Shown here: piece after piece, positions 35,408 to 45,021 of the stretch
Layout: each line of letters opens with the position of its first letter
Position numbering within the stretch: the stretch's first letter is position 1
DNA from: Bacteroidaceae bacterium
GTDB taxonomy: Bacteria > Bacteroidota > Bacteroidia > Bacteroidales > Bacteroidaceae
Assembly: GCA_017621515.1 (NCBI GenBank)
Contig: JAGASY010000107.1
Span: 1 to 64,000 of the forward strand
Direction: 5' to 3'
DNA: 64,000 bases
The notes under the pieces: generated by a model
Databases searched by the model: none
Told to the model about the DNA's origin: nothing
The model's input: only the letters and a program-made list of their open reading frames with translations
Translations under genes and position numbers: made by a program

Positions 35408-37687
35408 TTACTGCATGTTTGAATGATCTTGGTTTTCTCGTGGTTTCTTTCCATCTCTGTATTCGCTTGGGAGTACACCGAACATTTTTTTGAAGTGAGA
35501 GGAGAAGTAACGAGGAGTGTTGAAACCTGTTTTCAGTGCCACTTCTGCAATGGGAAGTGGGGTGGTGGTGAGCAGCCGGGCAGCATGTTTGAGGCGCACA
35601 CCGCGCAGGAAATCGTTTGGAGTAATACCAAGCATGGTACGCATCATCTTGTAAAGTCGGGTACGTCCGATGCCCACATCAAAAGCCAGTTGATCTACGG
35701 TGTAACTCACATCGCTAATATTTGCTTCAATGGTGGTCAGCAGTTTCTGTACAAGAACTTCTTCATCGGCATTGGAAGCAAGTCCGGCAGGGTTGACATT
35801 GATGTTTTCAGCAAATTGATGGCGGGCTTCATCGCGCAACTCAAACAGACGGTTCACACGGTCATCGTTTTCAGCTATGAGCCGTGCCTTTTTGCGTGCC
35901 AGATAAGTGGCGATAAATACACAGACAGCCCACACACCGGCAAGCACATACAGGATTTTAGCCCACCATGTGAGCCACCAAGGAGGACAGATTCGGAATG
36001 CAATCTGTAGTGTCTTTCCCCATCCGCTTTCGTCCACCTCAGCCTGAGCCTCAAAAGTGTAGTGCCCCGGCGGCAGGGCATAATAAGATACGCTTGCAAG
36101 GTCACCATCGCTTACTGTCTGCCATTCATCTTTGAGTCCGAGCAAACGGCAACGATAATGAGTGTGGGTCGGTGCAGCATAATTGAGAGCTGAAAATTGG
36201 ACGGTAAGGTCGTTTTGGTTATGAGGCAGACTGTGGAAAGAGGAAAATTCATTGGCAGACTGTTGACCACATACGCTCATTCCTACCAGCACCACAGAGG
36301 GAGCATCGGCTTTTTTTGCAAACCATGAAGGATGAAACACTGTGAATCCGTAAGGATTCTGAAAAGCCATCCGTCCGTCGGCAAGGCGCACGGCAGCACG
36401 TTCTGTCATTGGTACGTTGGGAACTCCATCAACTTCGTCTAAATTCGTCACACCTTTGGCTATCCGACTGATTCCGCACGATGTCCCTACCCAAATGTTA
36501 CCGTCTTCATCCTCCACAAGGCTGCGAATACAATCATTGGTCAGACCTGATATTTTTGTAATGCTGCCGTTTTTGTCAGATGTCGTTGTCGCTTCTACTG
36601 TAAAAAGTCCATTCTGAGTTCCCACCCACAATCGTTTGCTACGGTCTAAGAGAACACAATTGTATTTGTCTGAATATTGGGCAATCTCTTTATCTGGAAT
36701 GAAAGGACAGAGTGTGTCAGCACGAGTATCAAGAACGAAAGCTCCATTCTGGGCATATACCAATACCCTGTCTTTTTCTGCTAATGGGCATGCCCCGACA
36801 AGATAACGATAATGGTTGATAGCGGACAGACTATTGTTTAAACAGGCAAATTTGCACTCCTCAGGCGAAAAATAGCCGAGAACATTCATAAGATTACATA
36901 ATAGCAGCCGCCCATCGGGCAGTGGGGTGATAAAGTTCGTATAGTTATGTAACAGCCCGTTCACCTTCTTGATGTGGACATTTGGGAAATCTCCTGTTTC
37001 TGTTTGTTGGTAACAAATAGTAGAGTTGCTCGTGTAGCATATCAGTCCGTTTGGATTTGTTCGCCATCGTCTTCCCTTGCTGTCGCGCACACTTAGCACT
37101 TCGTTTGCTACTTCGTCTGCATTTTGCAGAGTCTCGGCTCGTGGTCTCTGGGGAGGCAGATAGAAAATACCCTGCTCACGTGTGCAAATCCATGCACCTC
37201 CCTGTCGATCAACGAGACCTGTTGTAGGAACAAAAGGAAGATTGACAGATTCTATAAGTTCTTCTACCGAGGCTGGCAGATGTTCTGTTCCTGAATTTCC
37301 ACTAATAAGTTCTTGGATTTCCGGTCTTTCAATGTGATTTTCATAATCGTAGCAGAAAGTTCGTGTCCTTACATCAAAAGCATATAGGTTATAGAAATCG
37401 CGTATCCATAGCAGTGTGTCACTTTGCCATATATGGGCATAGCTCTCTGTGTAGTGAGGCAGACGCATCACGTTCCTGCGGTCACATGCTAACTTCTCAA
37501 ACCTCCGTCCATTGAACAGACAGAAGACCCCTTCGCAATTCACCAACAGTTGTCCGTTGGGTAGTTCTATGATTTGATGAACTTCTCCCGTAACCAGTCC
37601 GTTGCGGGAAGTATATTGTTGCCATTCCGTTCCCAAAAGGGAAGTGCATACAATACAAAATATTAGTAATAAAACGTGACGTAGCAT
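35408..37687 (-). CDS. Membrane-bound sensor with cytoplasmic AraC-type DNA-binding domain, no kinase (SusR-like)
   Basis: A 759-residue regulator. Order: signal sequence/first membrane segment (1-20); periplasmic beta-propeller repeats (GGAWICTREQGIFYLP, RLWVGTQNGLF, GNIWVGTSCGI) to about 460; a Y_Y_Y-type beta domain to about 565; a transmembrane helix at about 572-598; then only some 45 residues before an AraC HTH pair (about 650-745, LAFDVGIGRTRLYKMM and IAEVALKTGFNTPRYFSSHF). The histidine kinase and receiver domains of hybrid two-component systems are absent. It probably senses an oligosaccharide directly and controls the divergent lyase-like/GH30 operon. Own -7 box at 37710-37717. Confidence 0.9.
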   Translation of the reverse strand: MLRHVLLLIFCIVCTSLLGTEWQQYTSRNGLVTGEVHQIIELPNGQLLVNCEGVFCLFNGRRFEKLACDRRNVMRLPHYTESYAHIWQSDTLLWIRDFYNLYAFDVRTRTFCYDYENHIERPEIQELISGNSGTEHLPASVEELIESVNLPFVPTTGLVDRQGGAWICTREQGIFYLPPQRPRAETLQNADEVANEVLSVRDSKGRRWRTNPNGLICYTSNSTICYQQTETGDFPNVHIKKVNGLLHNYTNFITPLPDGRLLLCNLMNVLGYFSPEECKFACLNNSLSAINHYRYLVGACPLAEKDRVLVYAQNGAFVLDTRADTLCPFIPDKEIAQYSDKYNCVLLDRSKRLWVGTQNGLFTVEATTTSDKNGSITKISGLTNDCIRSLVEDEDGNIWVGTSCGISRIAKGVTNLDEVDGVPNVPMTERAAVRLADGRMAFQNPYGFTVFHPSWFAKKADAPSVVLVGMSVCGQQSANEFSSFHSLPHNQNDLTVQFSALNYAAPTHTHYRCRLLGLKDEWQTVSDGDLASVSYYALPPGHYTFEAQAEVDESGWGKTLQIAFRICPPWWLTWWAKILYVLAGVWAVCVFIATYLARKKARLIAENDDRVNRLFELRDEARHQFAENINVNPAGLASNADEEVLVQKLLTTIEANISDVSYTVDQLAFDVGIGRTRLYKMMRTMLGITPNDFLRGVRLKHAARLLTTTPLPIAEVALKTGFNTPRYFSSHFKKMFGVLPSEYRDGKKPRENQDHSNMQ

Positions 37688-37709
37688 GTCGGATTTTCTG
37701 TTTTTGTCG

Positions 37710-37717
37710 CAAAATTA
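37710..37717 (-). promoter_or_regulatory. -7 box TAATTTTG for the SusR-like regulator
   Basis: Minus-strand TAATTTTGC, 22 bp before the start codon. Confidence 0.65.
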
Positions 37718-38000
37718 GTAAAAAACTCATTGGCTAAGCCTCCTTCTCCTATTTATCTGTGTTAAGAGAACAGTTTTCAAAAATAAGAGAAAGTGGTTGG
37801 AGACATCTGTAAAAAACAAGAATGGAGACGTTTATGGTGCAAAACTGTATAATTTGTACATAAGAACTGTCCTTTTTATGTTTTTTATGCCTTGTACAAT
37901 TGTGCCACCTTTTTTTCTACAGATGGTGCAGTTCGCTTATATGTGTGCTCTTTAATTTTGTCCAACAACAAACATTGTCTTAATTATAAAAAAGCAACGT
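37718..38000. promoter_or_regulatory. Divergent control region of the glycan cluster
   Basis: Contains the plus-strand -7 box TAATTTTG at 37953-37960 for the lyase-like gene. Upstream of it are repeated TTGTACA motifs (37854-37860 and 37892-37898, 38 bp apart) and a matched pair CATCTGTA (37804-37811) / TACAGATG (37918-37925). These are candidate binding sites for the divergent AraC-type regulator; this assignment is inferred only from position and repetition. Confidence 0.45.
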
Positions 38001-41000
38001 ATGAAGACAAAAGTCATTTTTTTCATCGCTATGATGCAGGCTATGCTCATAGCTGAGGCGCAAGAGAAGCGAACTTTTCTGCATCCCGGAGGGTTGCACA
38101 CTGAAGCAGATTTTCAGCGGATGCGCGAACATAGGTATGAAACTCCGTGGCGACAGTCGTGGCAGGAGATTCAAGGCGACGGCTATGCACAAAGTACACG
38201 TGGTAATGAGGCGAACTACGATAATATCGGTGGTGGAGGCAATCGACAAGCTGCGGCGCGCGATGCTTATGCCGTCTATCTGAACACCTTGCGTTGGCGT
38301 ATTGAAGGTACGACCGCTAATGCTGATTGCGCTGTACGAATTATCAATGCTTGGACGTCCAGATGTACAATTGCCAGCGGAGAATTGTTCCAACTGCCGA
38401 TTTTTGCTTTTGTGCAGGCGGCAGAAATGTTGCGTGATTATAACGGATGGAAAGATGCTGACCAAAAGAAATTCAAGAATCTGGTACGCACCGTGTTTTT
38501 GCCTGCTTGTCTTGACTTTTGGACTCATTGTACACATGAATCATGGGCTGCTCCGGCTGCTGCGGCAAACATGATGATGGGGGTATATTTAGATGACGAA
38601 GATGTCTATAATCAGGCAGTAGCTTATTTCAAGGGCGGCGACTACTGGGATGCCATTGGAAAACCCGGACACGGCAATACTATTGGCAGTGTGATGAACG
38701 TGGTTTTCAATTCTGAGACCGGACAAATTGGCGAGATGGGGCGCGACCAGCCTCATGCCGCTCTCGGTCCCGCATTTTTGGCATTGATGTGCCAGATTGC
38801 ATGGAATCAAGGAGACGACCTCTATGGGTTCGACAACAACCGTCTGCTCCGTGGCTACGAATACTATTGCAAATACAATTTGAACAATCCTGTGCCTTGG
38901 ACTACCTACCGGTGGTGTGCCAGTGGTGATTATCAATGGTTTCATATCTCACCAAGCGATGGGCTGCGCACCAACAACTCGCCTGTCTATGAGATGTTAT
39001 ACAACCATTATGTTGTACGTCAAGGACTGGAGGCTCCATACGTTACGAAGATGGCACACCTTTCACGTCCAGAAGAGGGTGAAATGGGGGGTATGGGCTA
39101 CGGCACATTTTGTTATACTCTTTCTGCCGACCGTTCACCTTATCCGGGTTATGACAAGCCGGATGCTCCGAGTGGGCTTTGTGCAGAACTGGGGCTTGGT
39201 TCCATCGTGCTTAATTGGGAAAAGGGCGAGCAGGATATTGCTCGGGGCTATGAAATATACCGTTCTACCGACGGTGCGGCTTTCTCTAAACTGACAGCTT
39301 GGGACAAGAATACAAGAACTTCTTATACGGATAGTTCTGTAGAACCCGGAAAAACCTATTATTATAAAGTGAGAGGTACAAACACAAGCGGTGCGGGTGA
39401 GTTTAGTGAAGTGGTGAGTATGAAGGCATCGACTACAGGAACAGAATTGCCTATGGGATGGGGATTCACCGATGTAGGTGTTGTAGCTTCTGCCGGTACT
39501 TATTTGCATACGCTCGGTAGCAGTAGTTTCTGGCTAAGTGGAAGCGGTAGTGATATAGGTGGTACTGCCGACAGCCATGCCTATCTGTTTACAAAAGTGA
39601 AAGGAGATGCAGCCATCACAGCTCATCTTTCCGGTATCAATTGGGGTAACTCCGGTTCGTATCGTCGCATTGGGCTTGTCGTGCGTGAGTCTCTGACGGC
39701 CAATGCGCGCCGTGTTTGCATGTCGCTTGGCGATGATTGGAATCGTCACTCACGTTTCGGTTGCCGCACAACTACAGGAGGTTCTACCCAACACATCAAC
39801 GGCAACGACTTTACATCCTCAAATGTATGGTTTCGTATTGTGCGTCAGGGTAATACTTTTACAGCTTATCAGGCTGCTGATACATTGTGTTGGGCGGAAG
39901 TGGGCAGCTTTACTGTTGCTATGGATGAGAACTATTATGTCGGACTGGCTTCATGTGCCAATAATACCAACGGCGACCAGTTGTCGGGAACTTTTGACTG
40001 TGTGACAGTAGAAGGGGGAGAATCCGAACCTCCAGCAATTCCTACAGACTTTAAGGCTGCCGCCAAAAGCAGTTCTACCATCAACCTTAGTTGGACAGCA
40101 GTGCCCACGGCTTCGACCTATATTCTCAGCCGCGCGACAAAAGAGGGCGGAGACTACCAAGTGATAGCTAAGGGCATTGCAGGAAACTGTTATCTTGATG
40201 AAAATCTTGACTTCTACACCCGTTATTATTATTCACTTGCTGCAGAAAACAGAAACGGAAAGAGCAAAGAAACGACTTGTATTTCGGCATGTACAGACAC
40301 CCTCAAATCAGCTCCGGCTCCTTCTGTACGGCAGAAACATTTCGGTAATGCATACGCTTTTCTAACATGGAGTCCGTCGGGCGAATTTACCGAATCTTAT
40401 GTCGTAAAGCGCGCTCTGAAGTCGTCGGGTGACTATGAAACTATCGGTAGCACTGACCAGTGTTATTATCTTGACCAAACCGTGAGCAATGGTACACGCT
40501 ATTACTACCGCATCTCGGCAGTGAACAGTCTGGGCGAAGGAATACGCTATGCTTCTGTCAACGGCACACCCAAAGCCGATGACGCTAATTATTGGACTTT
40601 GAACGAACAGACTGGCAAGTTCTATGACGTATGGAACGGTGCTGAAGCCTCTGGAACTGGTGTCGGCCGACAGGCGAAGGGACTGTTTGACCGATGTGTG
40701 AAGATGAATGGTTCCGGCTATCTGAAATTGCCGGAAGGTATTCTTAAAGGCAAATCAGCTTACACAATCTCTTTTTGGGTCAATCTTACTGCAAACACTC
40801 AATGGACACGTCTTTTCAACTTCGGTAATGATGTGAACCATAGCATGTACATTACTTCAAAAGACGATATGGGGTATCTGCGTTATAGTATCAAAAATAC
40901 AACTGACAGCGAATCTCATATTAAGACTTCTGTTGTAATTAAAACAGGACAATGGTATCACATCGCTCTGACACAGAGCGGACCAATTGGCATTCTGTAT

Positions 41001-41573
41001 CTCGATGGCCGGGAAGTAGGACGGAACACCTCTCTTCCCTACAAAGCCGGAGACCTCGGAACTATGTCTGCCAATTATTTTGGTCGCCCACTGAGTAATG
41101 ATCCTTATGTAAAAGGACTGTTCGATGACATCCGTATCTACCGCACAGCACTTGCTCCGGAACTTATCAGCTTGCTTGCACATACTGAATCTCAAACACT
41201 TGTTTTCGACAATCTGCCGGAGTCCTGTGTGGGCGATAGCCTCACCGTACATCCATCCTCCTCTCTCGGTCTGCCTGTCCGTCTCATATCTGCCGATGAG
41301 AACATAGCATCCGTTAAGAATGACACTGTTATCTGTCCTCTGCAGCCGGGCACAGTTGTCCTTACAGCTATACAGTCCGGTAGTCTTGCCACTGCAGCTG
41401 CCATGCCTATAGAGCAAGTATTGACTATTGCAGGAACTGACGATATTGACAAAATCGCAGATTCTGAAATCCAGAAGCCAGCCATGCTGTATGACCTCAG
41501 CGGACGACGAGTATATGGAAAACCACAAAAAGGATTTTATATTATTAACCATAAAAAGTATATTCTCAAATGA
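38001..41573 (+). CDS. Secreted multidomain protein: lyase-like toroid, FN3 and LamG modules
   Basis: A 1190-residue exported protein (signal peptide 1-20). The N-terminal part (about 24-390) looks like the alpha/alpha-toroid alginate-lyase superfamily, starting HPGGLHTEADFQRM and containing GQIGEMGRDQPHA, a likely active-site region. Then come an FN3 domain (about 395-475), a concanavalin-like DUF1349-type domain (about 480-665), two more FN3 domains (about 670-860), a LamG domain (about 865-1045), an Ig-like linker and a C-terminal tail MLYDLSGRRVYGKPQKGFYI typical of Prevotella/Bacteroides secreted proteins. It probably cleaves a uronic-acid-containing glycan, substrate unknown. The stop overlaps the GH30 start (ATGA). 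Confidence 0.8.
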   Translation: MKTKVIFFIAMMQAMLIAEAQEKRTFLHPGGLHTEADFQRMREHRYETPWRQSWQEIQGDGYAQSTRGNEANYDNIGGGGNRQAAARDAYAVYLNTLRWRIEGTTANADCAVRIINAWTSRCTIASGELFQLPIFAFVQAAEMLRDYNGWKDADQKKFKNLVRTVFLPACLDFWTHCTHESWAAPAAAANMMMGVYLDDEDVYNQAVAYFKGGDYWDAIGKPGHGNTIGSVMNVVFNSETGQIGEMGRDQPHAALGPAFLALMCQIAWNQGDDLYGFDNNRLLRGYEYYCKYNLNNPVPWTTYRWCASGDYQWFHISPSDGLRTNNSPVYEMLYNHYVVRQGLEAPYVTKMAHLSRPEEGEMGGMGYGTFCYTLSADRSPYPGYDKPDAPSGLCAELGLGSIVLNWEKGEQDIARGYEIYRSTDGAAFSKLTAWDKNTRTSYTDSSVEPGKTYYYKVRGTNTSGAGEFSEVVSMKASTTGTELPMGWGFTDVGVVASAGTYLHTLGSSSFWLSGSGSDIGGTADSHAYLFTKVKGDAAITAHLSGINWGNSGSYRRIGLVVRESLTANARRVCMSLGDDWNRHSRFGCRTTTGGSTQHINGNDFTSSNVWFRIVRQGNTFTAYQAADTLCWAEVGSFTVAMDENYYVGLASCANNTNGDQLSGTFDCVTVEGGESEPPAIPTDFKAAAKSSSTINLSWTAVPTASTYILSRATKEGGDYQVIAKGIAGNCYLDENLDFYTRYYYSLAAENRNGKSKETTCISACTDTLKSAPAPSVRQKHFGNAYAFLTWSPSGEFTESYVVKRALKSSGDYETIGSTDQCYYLDQTVSNGTRYYYRISAVNSLGEGIRYASVNGTPKADDANYWTLNEQTGKFYDVWNGAEASGTGVGRQAKGLFDRCVKMNGSGYLKLPEGILKGKSAYTISFWVNLTANTQWTRLFNFGNDVNHSMYITSKDDMGYLRYSIKNTTDSESHIKTSVVIKTGQWYHIALTQSGPIGILYLDGREVGRNTSLPYKAGDLGTMSANYFGRPLSNDPYVKGLFDDIRIYRTALAPELISLLAHTESQTLVFDNLPESCVGDSLTVHPSSSLGLPVRLISADENIASVKNDTVICPLQPGTVVLTAIQSGSLATAAAMPIEQVLTIAGTDDIDKIADSEIQKPAMLYDLSGRRVYGKPQKGFYIINHKKYILK

Positions 41574-42991
41574 ACATGAAACGACCATTGTTTTTTGCAT
41601 TTCTTCTGTTGAACGGATGTGGCTTGTATGCACAAAAGGCCACAGTCGTCACAACCACAGAGAACAAACCGTGGCAGACAGCCGCTGTCCGACCGACAGA
41701 TGCAGTGTGTGATGAGGCTATTGAGATAAATTCCGCTACCGTATTGCAACCTGTTGACGGTTTCGGAGGTACATTTACCGAGCGCGGATGGGATGCCATG
41801 CAGGTGCTGACTGAAGCACAGCGTCTTGCTCTGATGCAGGAAATGTTCGGTGAGGAAGGCATACACTTTGCCATCGGACGTACACCGATGGGAGGCAATG
41901 ACCTTTCACTCTCTACCTATACCTATAATGATGTGCCTTACGACTGGACGCAGCGTAATTTTTCCATTGCCCGAGACCGCTATATTCTACTACCTTTCAT
42001 CAAACTTGCCAAGCAGGTGAGACCGGATATTGTGATGTGGGCTTTGCCGTGGACACCTCCTTATTGGATGAAACTATCGGAACACTACTCGTTAAAGAGT
42101 CACGGCATCAATGGAACGGATCAGGCGCACAACCGTCTCGATCCAAACTACGAGGTGACAATGAATGTCACATCATTCAAAATGATGGACGGTTTTCTGC
42201 GTTCATACGCTATTTATCAGTCAAAGTATCTTCAAGAATATGAACGCGAAGGCATACACATTGACATACTGATGCCGCAGAACGAAGTGCAATGGGAACC
42301 GTGTTGGCAGTGTTGTACGTGGCGACCTGAAGACCTTGCTATCTTTGTTGAGCGATATCTCGGTCCACAGCTGGAGCAGGATAGTCTTACGACCGATTTG
42401 TGGCTGGGCACTATCAACTACCCTAATCCTCAGTGGGTGTTCCGTTTCATGGAAAACACAGGGGCAGCACGATATATAAAAGGTATTGGAGTGCAGTGGT
42501 CTGGGATGCAGGCAATGTCGGCTGTCCATGAACGGATGCCGCAGATGCCTTTGATGCAGACTGAAGGAATTTGCGGTGACGGCGACAATGATTGGAAAGA
42601 TATGGAGGCCTCTTGGCAGCGCATTGTCCACTGTTTCGCAAATGGAGCTCGTTCCTATATGCAGTGGAATATGGTGTTGGGTGATGACCTTCAGAGTCTT
42701 TTTGAGTGGCGACAAAATGCTCTCGTTATTATCGACCGAAAGACAGGACGGCTCAGCCGTACACCTGAATATTGGCTGATGAAGCATCTCAGCCACTTCG
42801 TGCAGCCCGGATCCTCTCTGCTTAAGGCCGATGAGAAAGAGGATTTATTGGTCTTTCGTACACAAGAGGGCAATGTCGTTGCAGTAGCTTGCAACCGGGA
42901 AACTAATGTCCGTAATCTGACTCTTTCGGTTGATAACAGAAATATAGCTGTCAGTCTGAAACCGAAATCCCTTAATACAATAGTTTTATAG
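41570..42991 (+). CDS. GH30 family glycoside hydrolase
   Basis: A 473-residue exported beta-glycosidase of family GH30 (beta-glucosylceramidase, beta-1,6-glucanase or beta-xylanase activities). The fold starts at VDGFGGTFTERGWDAM, and both catalytic glutamates are visible: acid/base Glu239 in MPQNEVQWEP and nucleophile Glu332 in LMQTEGICG. The N-terminus is a signal peptide; LLLNGC could be a weak lipobox (Cys17), otherwise cleavage falls at YAQ. It overlaps the previous gene by 4 bp and is therefore translationally coupled. Its action with the lyase-like protein on one polysaccharide is inferred from the operon. Confidence 0.92.
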   Translation: MNMKRPLFFAFLLLNGCGLYAQKATVVTTTENKPWQTAAVRPTDAVCDEAIEINSATVLQPVDGFGGTFTERGWDAMQVLTEAQRLALMQEMFGEEGIHFAIGRTPMGGNDLSLSTYTYNDVPYDWTQRNFSIARDRYILLPFIKLAKQVRPDIVMWALPWTPPYWMKLSEHYSLKSHGINGTDQAHNRLDPNYEVTMNVTSFKMMDGFLRSYAIYQSKYLQEYEREGIHIDILMPQNEVQWEPCWQCCTWRPEDLAIFVERYLGPQLEQDSLTTDLWLGTINYPNPQWVFRFMENTGAARYIKGIGVQWSGMQAMSAVHERMPQMPLMQTEGICGDGDNDWKDMEASWQRIVHCFANGARSYMQWNMVLGDDLQSLFEWRQNALVIIDRKTGRLSRTPEYWLMKHLSHFVQPGSSLLKADEKEDLLVFRTQEGNVVAVACNRETNVRNLTLSVDNRNIAVSLKPKSLNTIVL

Positions 42992-43108
42992 ACAATCATA
43001 AATTTGTGATTCACTAAAATATTTAGAGCCATATAAAGTATTGTACTTACAGGATCGACTATAAACATTTATCAAGAGTATTATACAGGAACATACACTC
43101 TAATTTCG

Positions 43109-43116
43109 TATTTTTG
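43109..43116 (+). promoter_or_regulatory. -7 box TATTTTTG for the hydrolase-like gene
   Basis: TATTTTTGC, 49 bp before the ATG at 43166. It suggests this gene has its own promoter separate from the lyase-GH30 pair. Confidence 0.65.
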
Positions 43117-43165
43117 CATTGAAAAACAATAATGTAAAGAATCTCAAAACAAAAAGATACAAGCA

Positions 43166-44806
43166 ATGATTAAAACAGCCATATTAGCCCCGATGTTGGC
43201 GGCAGTACTTGCAGGAAGCATACAATCGCTGCCTGCAAAGCAGACTAAGGATGCGGCACACGCAACGTCTTACGAATACAATACTCCATTGCAATACCAA
43301 TGGGTCATAGACATGGAAGACGTACAAGGAGAAGCGTTCCTCTGGATACCTCCTACCTGCGAACACCTCAATGCCATTGTGTTCAGCCAGCAGAATATGA
43401 CGGAAGAAACCCTGTTCGGCAACTCTAAGTTTCTGAAAAGAATGGAAGAGTCCGGCATCGGCATACTATGGCTTGCGCCCGGGCTGTGGCAGCAGTGGAA
43501 TGTGCAAGACCACTGCGAGGAACATTTTTACCGCACTCTGCACCGTCTGGCGGACATCAGCGGATATGCGGAACTTGACAGTGTGCCGATTGCACCGATT
43601 GGTCATTCGGCAATGGCGACTTTTCCTTGGAATTTCGGAGCATGGAACAAAGAGCGCACATTGTGCATCGTATCTTACAAAGGAGATGCTCCTCGCACCA
43701 ATCTCTGCGGATATGGCAGGGAGAATATTGAGTGGGGACGCAACAGAAACATTGACGGTGTGCCAGGGCTGATGGTCATGGGCGAATATGAATGGTGGGA
43801 CTTGCGCCTCACTCCCGCCCACGGTTTCCGGATGTGGTATCCCGACAGCCGCATCTCTTTCTTGTGTGATGCGGGAAGAGGGCATTTCGATTTGTGCGAT
43901 GAAACAGCCGACTATGTAGGATTGTTCATCCAGAAGGCTCTGGAATATAGGAAGCAGAAGATGAACGGAACAGAACCGGAGGGATGGTTCGCACAACGCT
44001 GGGGAAGAGAGGACGGGCTTGTCCCAATCCCTGCCGACCGCCCTGCACCTGCACCGTGTTCTGAATATAAAGGTGACGAACATATAGCTTTTTGGTATTT
44101 TGACCGGGAAATGGCGGAAAAGGCAGAGCAGCGTTATGCTGCCTCAGCCGGGAAGAAGATGCAATATGTTTCGTTCATGCAGGACGGACAGGTATGCCAT
44201 TATAATCCCAACAGCCATGTAAAACTGAATCCTCAATTCAGACCTGAAGCCGACGGAATGACTTTCCACCTGAAAGCAGTGTGTGTCGATTCTACCAACA
44301 GTCGTCTTTCGGAGGAACATGCAAAGGGAGCACCGTCTATCCAGCGTATCTGCGGACCGGTAGAGGTGATTGATGATACGACTTTCCGTCTCGCTTTCTA
44401 TCAGACGGGAATGTCCAATCCGCGCTATACGCATTCGATAACTATGTTTGCGGAAATGAAAGGTGACGAACAATATAAAACGGCAGTGCGTGAAGTGTCT
44501 ATCCGCATACCGGAGCGCATCACCAACGGCAAGGAACAGACAATCAGTGTCAAGGACATGAACAGACAGCTTCGTGCAGGCGGCAAAATTACTTTGCGCG
44601 CCAAAGCTTCGTCCGGTCTTCCTGTGAGATATTATGTCAAACGTGGAGCGGCACACATTGAGGATGACAACAAGTTGGTGGCAGACAGGGTTCCGCCATG
44701 CGCAAAACAGCCTATGAAAGTAACTGTCGTGGCATGGCAATACGGAATTGACGGAAAATGGAATACGGCTACTCCAGTGGAGATAGATTTTGAACAAGTA
44801 TTTTAG
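43166..44806 (+). CDS. Exported alpha/beta-hydrolase-like protein of unknown function
   Basis: A 546-residue protein with a signal peptide (1-24). The N-terminal half resembles an alpha/beta-hydrolase: strand (HLNAIVFSQQ), then the nucleophile elbow PIGHSAMA with Ser148, a later acidic region (GVPGLMVMGEYEWW) and a candidate catalytic His in AGRGHFDLCDE. The C-terminal half is beta-rich and ends in an Ig-like domain with LRAKASSGLPVRYYVKRG. I do not recognise a characterised family. Esterase activity on acylated glycans would fit the GH neighbours but is inferred. It is flanked downstream by the family S hairpin. Confidence 0.7.
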   Translation: MIKTAILAPMLAAVLAGSIQSLPAKQTKDAAHATSYEYNTPLQYQWVIDMEDVQGEAFLWIPPTCEHLNAIVFSQQNMTEETLFGNSKFLKRMEESGIGILWLAPGLWQQWNVQDHCEEHFYRTLHRLADISGYAELDSVPIAPIGHSAMATFPWNFGAWNKERTLCIVSYKGDAPRTNLCGYGRENIEWGRNRNIDGVPGLMVMGEYEWWDLRLTPAHGFRMWYPDSRISFLCDAGRGHFDLCDETADYVGLFIQKALEYRKQKMNGTEPEGWFAQRWGREDGLVPIPADRPAPAPCSEYKGDEHIAFWYFDREMAEKAEQRYAASAGKKMQYVSFMQDGQVCHYNPNSHVKLNPQFRPEADGMTFHLKAVCVDSTNSRLSEEHAKGAPSIQRICGPVEVIDDTTFRLAFYQTGMSNPRYTHSITMFAEMKGDEQYKTAVREVSIRIPERITNGKEQTISVKDMNRQLRAGGKITLRAKASSGLPVRYYVKRGAAHIEDDNKLVADRVPPCAKQPMKVTVVAWQYGIDGKWNTATPVEIDFEQVF

Positions 44807-44814
44807 AAACTGTA

Positions 44815-45021
44815 AATTTTAGTGATTGTTTGTGACAGACTCCTCCGTCGCTAACGCGCCACCTCCTCTAACTTAGAGGAGGAGCCAAGTATCTTGCTCG
44901 GTATTAGTGCTATAATGCTCATTCATAGTCTTTTCCGGTATGGTATATAGGCTCCTCCTCTAAGTTAGAGGAGGTGGCGCGTTAGCGACGGAGGAGTCTG
45001 TCACAAACAATCACTAAAATT
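44815..45021. repeat. Family S hairpin element, 72-bp perfect arms, 63-bp loop
   Basis: Arms 44815-44886 and 44950-45021 are perfect reverse complements over 72 bp. Within each arm is a smaller palindrome CCTCCTCTAACTTAGAGGAGG (21 bp, given as CCTCC-N11-GGAGG). The loop 44887-44949 is 63 bases, the same length as in the copy at the window start and similar to it in reverse complement. It begins 8 bp after the stop of the upstream gene. It could act as a terminator, but length and copy structure suggest a non-autonomous mobile element. The rest of the gap to 45188 is AT-rich, with no gene seen. Confidence 0.9.
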
